Shown here one piece after another: positions 5,308 to 9,289 of a stretch of 9,289 bases of DNA (the stretch's first letter is position 1; each line of letters begins with the position of its first letter). The notes beneath the pieces are model-generated. The model was not told the origin of the DNA. It saw only the letters and a program-made list of their open reading frames with translations, and made no database searches. The translations under genes and the position numbers were made by a program. Origin of the DNA: DATLCI01 sp046714215 (GTDB taxonomy: Bacteria > Acidobacteriota > Terriglobia > Terriglobales > Acidobacteriaceae); NCBI GenBank assembly GCA_046714215.1, contig JBKKBM010000192.1, forward strand, positions 1 through 9,289, read 5' to 3'.

Positions 5308-7218
5308 CTAATCGTCGCCATGCACGGGTGCATTGGGCGAGCCAGCGACGCCCGGCACCAGCTCCTGGTCCTTGTACTGCAACTGATACAGCTTCCAATA
5401 GATGCCGCGCTGGCCCAGTAGCTCCTGATGCGAACCCGACTCCCGCAGCTTGCCCTTGTGCATCACCAGGATCTTGTCTGCCTGCTGGATGGTCGAAAGC
5501 CGGTGGGCGATGATCACCGACGTCCGGCCCGCCACCATGCGGCTGAGCGCTTCACGCACGCGGACCTCGGTTTCGGTGTCGACGCTCGAAGTCGCTTCGT
5601 CCAGCACTAATATCTTCGGATCATGCGCCAGTGCGCGTGCAAATGAGATGAGTTGTTTCTGCCCGGTCGAAAGCGTGCTGCCGCGCTCGCGGATCTTTTC
5701 ATCAAAGCCACCCGGCAGCGTGCGAATGAAATCGGCCACGTTCACATCTTCCGCCGCCTGCTCCACTACTGCGTCCGTGATATTGCGCGTGCCCAGCCGG
5801 ATATTCTCCTTCACCGTGCCGCTGAAGAGGAACGGATCCTGCAGCACCACGCCAAAGCGCCGCCGCAGCGCGTCCAGTTCCATCTCCCGAATGTCCACGC
5901 CATCGATCTTGATGGCGCCCTGCTGTACATCGTAGAAGCGTAGCAACAAAGAAATGATGGTCGTCTTGCCCGCGCCGGTATGGCCGACGAACGCAGCCGT
6001 TTCGCCCGGCTCGATCATGAACGAAACGTCTTTTAACACCCAGTCCATTTCGGCGTTTGATCGCAAAGGCGTGATCCCATCCTCCCGCGGCATCTCGCGA
6101 TACGCGAACCACACATGATCGAACTCGATCCTCCCCGGACCAGTCGCGGTTTTTGCGGCTGCCGCCGGCGAGGTGATCTCCACCGGTACGTCCAGCAGTT
6201 TGAAGATGCGTTCGCTCGACGCCATCGCTGATTGCAGGATGTTGTATTTTTCGCTCAAGTCCTGAATGGGACGGAAGAATCGCTGCGCATATTGGATGAA
6301 CGCCACCAGCACGCCGGGGGTGACCGCGTCGCGTAGCGTCTGGTTGCCGCCGAACCAGATCACGCTGGCCACCGCGATGGCGGAGAGCACTTCCACCACC
6401 GGATAGTAGATGGCGTGCGCCATGATGGCGTCTTTGTACGCCTCCATGTGCTGCTTATTGACGGACTTGAACTCGTCATAGCTGCGCTGCTCGCGGTTGA
6501 AGAGCTGCAGCACCGTCATGCCGCTGATGTGCTCGTGCGTGTACGCGTTGATCCGCGCGATGGCCGTGCGGATGCGCCGGAATGATTCCCGCACCGATTT
6601 GCGGAAGCGTAGCGTGGCAAAAAAGATTACCGGCAGCACCGCGAAAGTGATCAGCGCCAGCCGCCAATCCATGTACAGCATGATGCAGACGATGCCCAGC
6701 AACACGAAGATGTCTTCAAAGATGGCGATCACGCCGCTGGTGTACATGTCGTTGAGCGCGTCCACGTCACTGGTGACGCGCGTGACCAATCGCCCGACGG
6801 GATTCTTGTCGAAAAAGGAGATGTGCAGCCGCTGCAGGTGGCCGAAGATCTGGGTGCGCAAGTCGAACATCGCCTTCTGCCCGGTCCACAGCATCAGGTA
6901 GGTCTGGGTGAATTCAAAGACGAAGCTGAAGACCAGCGCGCCCACATAGAGCAGCGCCACCTGGGAAATGCCGGTGATGGCGTCCGCGCTCAGCCAGGGG
7001 TCGAGGACGCTGGTGTGTTTGGTGCCCGGAACCAGATATTTATCGATGGCAATCTTGGTTAGATATGGGCCGACGACGTCCAGCAGCGCCTTGAAGATGA
7101 TGGCGATCAGCGCGATCAGCGTCTGCCACCAGTAGGGTCGCAGATAGCCCAACAGCCGCTTCATCAAGCGGCCGTCGTAAGCCTTTCCGAGGACTTCTTC
7201 TTCGTGGGGAGCAGCCAT
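5308..7218 (-). CDS. ABC exporter with fused membrane and ATPase domains (MsbA/MdlB-like)
   Basis: The 636-residue half-transporter has an N-terminal six-helix exporter domain (about residues 20-345; helix 1 near YWWQTLIALIAIIF) and a C-terminal nucleotide-binding domain. The ATPase motifs are complete: A-loop Tyr373, Walker A GHTGAGKT (412-419), Q-loop VVLQDPFLFSG, signature LSTGQ (516-520, Thr in place of the second Gly-side residue, common in this subgroup), Walker B ILVLDE with catalytic Glu541, D-loop SSVD and H-loop His572. It should hydrolyse ATP as a dimer in the inner membrane. About 14 extra residues lie between the A-loop Tyr and VLKDVSF. Being next to lpxB suggests lipid A or lipid export like MsbA, but drug-type exporters of the MdlB/YheI group look the same, so no gene symbol is given. 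The start is ATG 7218; no Shine-Dalgarno site is visible. The synthase gene ends 57 bp upstream. Confidence 0.95.
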   Translation of the reverse strand: MAAPHEEEVLGKAYDGRLMKRLLGYLRPYWWQTLIALIAIIFKALLDVVGPYLTKIAIDKYLVPGTKHTSVLDPWLSADAITGISQVALLYVGALVFSFVFEFTQTYLMLWTGQKAMFDLRTQIFGHLQRLHISFFDKNPVGRLVTRVTSDVDALNDMYTSGVIAIFEDIFVLLGIVCIMLYMDWRLALITFAVLPVIFFATLRFRKSVRESFRRIRTAIARINAYTHEHISGMTVLQLFNREQRSYDEFKSVNKQHMEAYKDAIMAHAIYYPVVEVLSAIAVASVIWFGGNQTLRDAVTPGVLVAFIQYAQRFFRPIQDLSEKYNILQSAMASSERIFKLLDVPVEITSPAAAAKTATGPGRIEFDHVWFAYREMPREDGITPLRSNAEMDWVLKDVSFMIEPGETAAFVGHTGAGKTTIISLLLRFYDVQQGAIKIDGVDIREMELDALRRRFGVVLQDPFLFSGTVKENIRLGTRNITDAVVEQAAEDVNVADFIRTLPGGFDEKIRERGSTLSTGQKQLISFARALAHDPKILVLDEATSSVDTETEVRVREALSRMVAGRTSVIIAHRLSTIQQADKILVMHKGKLRESGSHQELLGQRGIYWKLYQLQYKDQELVPGVAGSPNAPVHGDD

Positions 7219-7240
7219 GGGCGAATAGGACTAGATGGAA

Positions 7241-7246
7241 ATTATA
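7241..7246 (-). promoter_or_regulatory. Possible -10 box (TATAAT) for the ABC exporter gene
   Basis: Read on the minus strand, a perfect TATAAT lies 22 bp before the exporter ATG, inside the 57-bp gap after the synthase gene. A start of transcription about 7 nt further on would give a leader of about 16 nt. No convincing -35 hexamer is present at 16-18 bp, where the sequence is GC-rich and includes a CGCGC/GCGCG inverted repeat. The exporter may therefore have its own promoter, but read-through from the synthase gene is equally possible. Confidence 0.35.
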
Positions 7247-7275
7247 TAGACGCGCGCCGAGGGAGCGCGGTTTCG

Positions 7276-8523
7276 CTAATTCGTTCTGCGCAGCACCAGC
7301 GCGGAGTTCTTCGAGCCAAACGCGATGCAGTTGCATACCGCATACTCGATGTCCGCTTTGCGGCCCGCCTGTGGCACATAATCGAGGTCGCATTCCGGGT
7401 CAGGTTTTTCGAGATTGATGGTTGGCGGGATCTCGTTGTGCCGCATCGCGACCAGCGTCGCCGCAATGCCCGCGGCTCCGCACGCGCCTTGCGGATGTCC
7501 GATCATCGACTTGAGAGCCGACATCGGCGTCTTCGCCGCCTTTGCGCCCAGGGCCAGTTTCAGCGCGCGAGTCTCGATGCGGTCATTCAACCGCGTCGAA
7601 GTGCCATGCAGGTTCACATAGTCGATGGCGCCCGCGTCCACGCCAGACTCGGCGATGGCCAGGCTGATGGCGCGGGCCGGTTCCTCACCGCACTCGGCCA
7701 GTCGCACCCGATGAAACGCTTCACACGTGGAGCCATATCCGGTTACCTCCGCATGGATGCGCGCGCCCCGCGCCAGCGCATGCTCGCGCTCTTCCAGCAC
7801 GAACATCCACGAACCTTCGGCGACGACGAAGCCATCGCGGTCGGCGGAGAACGGCCGCGACGCGCGCTCGGGTTCATCATTCCACGACGATGTCATGATG
7901 CGCATCAGCGTAAAGCCCTTCATGATGCCCGGCGCGATGGGCGCATCCACCCCGCCGGTCAGCATCATGGGTAGCACGCCCATCTGCAGTTGCCGGAATG
8001 CATAGCCGATGGCGTCGGTGGAAGAAGTACATCCCGTAGTTACTACGTGGCTCATACCGCGAATGCCAAAATGCATGCTCACTTCGCTTGAGAGCGTGCC
8101 CATGGTCCCGCTGGGAATGCTGAACAGGCTGACTTGCTTGATGTGTCCGGAATACCAGAGACGGTATTGCTCTTCGCTGAATTCCTGCGCGCCGCCGCCT
8201 GATCCAAGCACGATACCGATCTCGCGTTGCTGCTCCAGCGGCATGTCTTTCGTCTCAATGCCGGCATCCCGTAAGGCTTCGTCCGACGCGGCGATGGCCA
8301 GCGGCACTACCCGCGAGACGTGCTTACGCTGCTGCTTCTCCACCCAGCGCAGTTCGTCGAAGTCGGTTATCTCGCCCGCGATCTGCACCGGCAGGTCCGA
8401 GGGATCGAAGCGGGTTACCCGCTTCACGCCACTTTTGCCGGCGAGAATGGCACGGCAAAACGCTTCTCGTCCGATGCCGTTCGGACTCACTACACCCATG
8501 CCCGTGATGACTACTCGCTTCAA
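7276..8523 (-). CDS. Beta-ketoacyl-ACP synthase, FabF-like (divergent subgroup)
   Basis: A 415-residue thiolase-fold condensing enzyme of the KAS I/II type, catalysing decarboxylative condensation of malonyl-ACP with an acyl chain. The triad is intact: Cys165 in TTGCTSST, His306 in NLHGTST and His343 in LKSMIGHPQGACGAAG, with conserved Lys338. The N-terminus MKRVVITGMGVVSPNG and RPFSADRDGFV are classic. It departs from housekeeping FabF at CTSST (usually CATG), AEGSW (usually GEGAG) and CEAFHRVRLAECGEEP, where FabF has AYHMTAP-like sequence. That suggests a specialised synthase for an unusual acyl chain or envelope lipid rather than the main FabF, so no symbol is given. No ACP, reductase or dehydratase is adjacent. 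The start is TTG at 8521-8523, fixed by the conserved N-terminus, with AGGCGG a few bases upstream as a weak ribosome site. It is divergent from the HemW-like gene and leads the minus-strand gene run. Confidence 0.94.
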   Translation of the reverse strand: MKRVVITGMGVVSPNGIGREAFCRAILAGKSGVKRVTRFDPSDLPVQIAGEITDFDELRWVEKQQRKHVSRVVPLAIAASDEALRDAGIETKDMPLEQQREIGIVLGSGGGAQEFSEEQYRLWYSGHIKQVSLFSIPSGTMGTLSSEVSMHFGIRGMSHVVTTGCTSSTDAIGYAFRQLQMGVLPMMLTGGVDAPIAPGIMKGFTLMRIMTSSWNDEPERASRPFSADRDGFVVAEGSWMFVLEEREHALARGARIHAEVTGYGSTCEAFHRVRLAECGEEPARAISLAIAESGVDAGAIDYVNLHGTSTRLNDRIETRALKLALGAKAAKTPMSALKSMIGHPQGACGAAGIAATLVAMRHNEIPPTINLEKPDPECDLDYVPQAGRKADIEYAVCNCIAFGSKNSALVLRRTN

Positions 8524-8549
8524 TAGAACCGCCTATAGCCGCCTATAAT
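8524..8549 (+). promoter_or_regulatory. Compact divergent promoter region with 10-bp direct repeat and TATAAT
   Basis: The space between the synthase start and the first possible HemW start holds CCGCCTATAG followed directly by CCGCCTATAA, a 10-bp direct repeat differing in the last base. It ends in a perfect plus-strand -10 box TATAAT at 8544-8549. No good -35 is visible at the right spacing. Because TATAAT overlaps the ATG at 8548, a promoter here would require the HemW-like protein to start at 8563 or 8572. A minus-strand promoter for the synthase must overlap this same stretch or the beginning of the HemW-like gene. Confidence 0.4.
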
Positions 8550-9289
8550 GGAACTAGTGCTGATGGAACCAATGCCGGTTGGAATCTATATCTCCGTCCC
8601 ATTTTGCAGGTCAAAGTGCAGTTATTGCAATTTTGCCTCCGGGGTGTTCTCCGCCTCGCGCATGGACCGCTACGTGGTCCGGCTGGTCGAAGACATGGCG
8701 GGCGCCCCTGTTTTCGCGGCTGCCCACCATGCGGAACTCCCCTCCGTAGCCGATTCCATCTACCTCGGCGGCGGTACACCCAGCATTTTGGAGCCGCAAC
8801 AGATGGAGCGATTGTTCGCGGCCATCCGCGCGAATTTCCAAGTCGCCGCCAATGCGGAGATCACCATCGAGTGCGCGCCGGGCATGATCTCAGACGCCAT
8901 GCTTGAACTGTTTCCGCGGCTGGGAGTGAATCGCGTAAGCCTGGGCATGCAATCGTTCATCGATCAAGAAGCGAGAGCTGTAGGCCGTCTGCACACCAAA
9001 AAAATCACGCTCAAGGATATCGATCGGCTCCGCGGCGCCGGCATCACCAACCTCAATCTCGACCTTATCGCCGGACTGCCGCACCAGACCGCGGCCAGTT
9101 GGCAGGAATCGGTCGAAGGCGTGATCGCGACGGGCGTGCCCCACGTCAGCGTCTACATGCTGGAAGTGGATGAGGATTCGCGGCTGGGCAGGGAACTGAT
9201 CGCCGGCGGCACTCGATATCACGCCCACCATGTGCCGGATGATGCGCTGACCGCCGATATGTACTCTGTGGCTTGCGAGCGACTGCATG
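8548..9289 (+). CDS. hemW: HemW-like radical SAM protein (coproporphyrinogen III oxidase-like), 3'-truncated by window edge
   Basis: The frame stays open to the window end, giving 247 residues of a protein usually near 380-400. It starts with VGIYISVPFC and carries the radical SAM cluster motif CRSKCSYC (Cys20, Cys24, Cys27), which binds a [4Fe-4S] cluster and S-adenosylmethionine. LGGGTPS follows at 73-79, then IECAPG, GVNRVSLGMQSF, LNLDLIAGLPHQT and YMLEVDEDSRL. These match the HemW/HemN-like family. HemW itself is a haem chaperone rather than a true oxidase (family knowledge), and this protein lacks the N-terminal extension of genuine HemN. The C-terminal HemW domain, including any haem-linked motif, is outside the window, so a related radical SAM enzyme cannot be excluded. 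In-frame ATGs at 8548, 8563 and 8572 are all possible starts; the conserved region begins right after the third, and TATAAT overlaps the first. Confidence 0.88.
   Translation, partial: MELVLMEPMPVGIYISVPFCRSKCSYCNFASGVFSASRMDRYVVRLVEDMAGAPVFAAAHHAELPSVADSIYLGGGTPSILEPQQMERLFAAIRANFQVAANAEITIECAPGMISDAMLELFPRLGVNRVSLGMQSFIDQEARAVGRLHTKKITLKDIDRLRGAGITNLNLDLIAGLPHQTAASWQESVEGVIATGVPHVSVYMLEVDEDSRLGRELIAGGTRYHAHHVPDDALTADMYSVACERLH

Noticed and set aside
7204..7974. A 256-codon plus-strand frame opposite the synthase gene (also 8009-8548)
   Set aside because: These are antisense to a KAS with an intact catalytic triad; their composition is Arg/His- or Ser/Thr-rich shadow sequence without motifs.
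8611..8841. Minus-strand frames across the 8543-9288 region
   Set aside because: They overlap the continuous plus-strand radical SAM frame with CxxxCxxC and GGGTPS motifs, which is clearly the real gene although it runs off the window.

Overview
The window is GC-rich, densely coding chromosomal DNA from a Gram-negative bacterium. It encodes lipid A synthesis (LpxB), so the cell has an LPS outer membrane. The mix of genes (tandem MacB-type permeases, a secreted M1-like protein with TPR repeats, an LpxB/ABC exporter neighbourhood, a FabF-like synthase with a TTG start and a HemW-like radical SAM protein) fits an Acidobacteriota-type genome. That assignment is an inference from gene content and style; no rRNA or other marker is present. 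No tRNA, rRNA, CRISPR array, transposase or phage gene was found.

Layout. (1) Positions 2-1657, plus strand: the 3' end of one MacB/FtsX-type ABC permease and a complete second permease, 6 bp apart, forming the end of an operon whose ATPase would lie to the left. (2) 1658-1785: a convergent gap with a good hairpin terminator and a second perfect stem. (3) 8523 down to 1786, minus strand, in transcription order: a FabF-like beta-ketoacyl-ACP synthase, a fused ABC exporter (MsbA/MdlB type), lpxB, and a secreted M1-peptidase-like protein with C-terminal TPRs. The gaps in this run are 57, 229 and 125 bp, so it may be several transcription units rather than one operon. The 229-bp gap before lpxB holds four hairpins and a 14-bp tandem repeat. 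(4) From about 8548, plus strand: the start of a HemW-like radical SAM protein, cut by the window edge and divergent from the synthase across only 24-48 bp.

Biology. LpxB joins UDP-diacylglucosamine and lipid X to make the lipid A disaccharide. The adjacent ABC exporter could be a lipid A flippase, and the ketoacyl synthase makes or modifies acyl chains, so the minus-strand run has an envelope/lipid theme. This is inferred from context; none of the partners is proven.

The most notable observation is that the M1-like protein has lost its metallopeptidase site: NALAH replaces HEXXH, and the third zinc ligand at the exact expected spacing is Asp instead of Glu. It is probably a secreted pseudo-peptidase with a TPR tail. 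I see no clear new multi-gene system; most of the window is ordinary core and accessory envelope genes.
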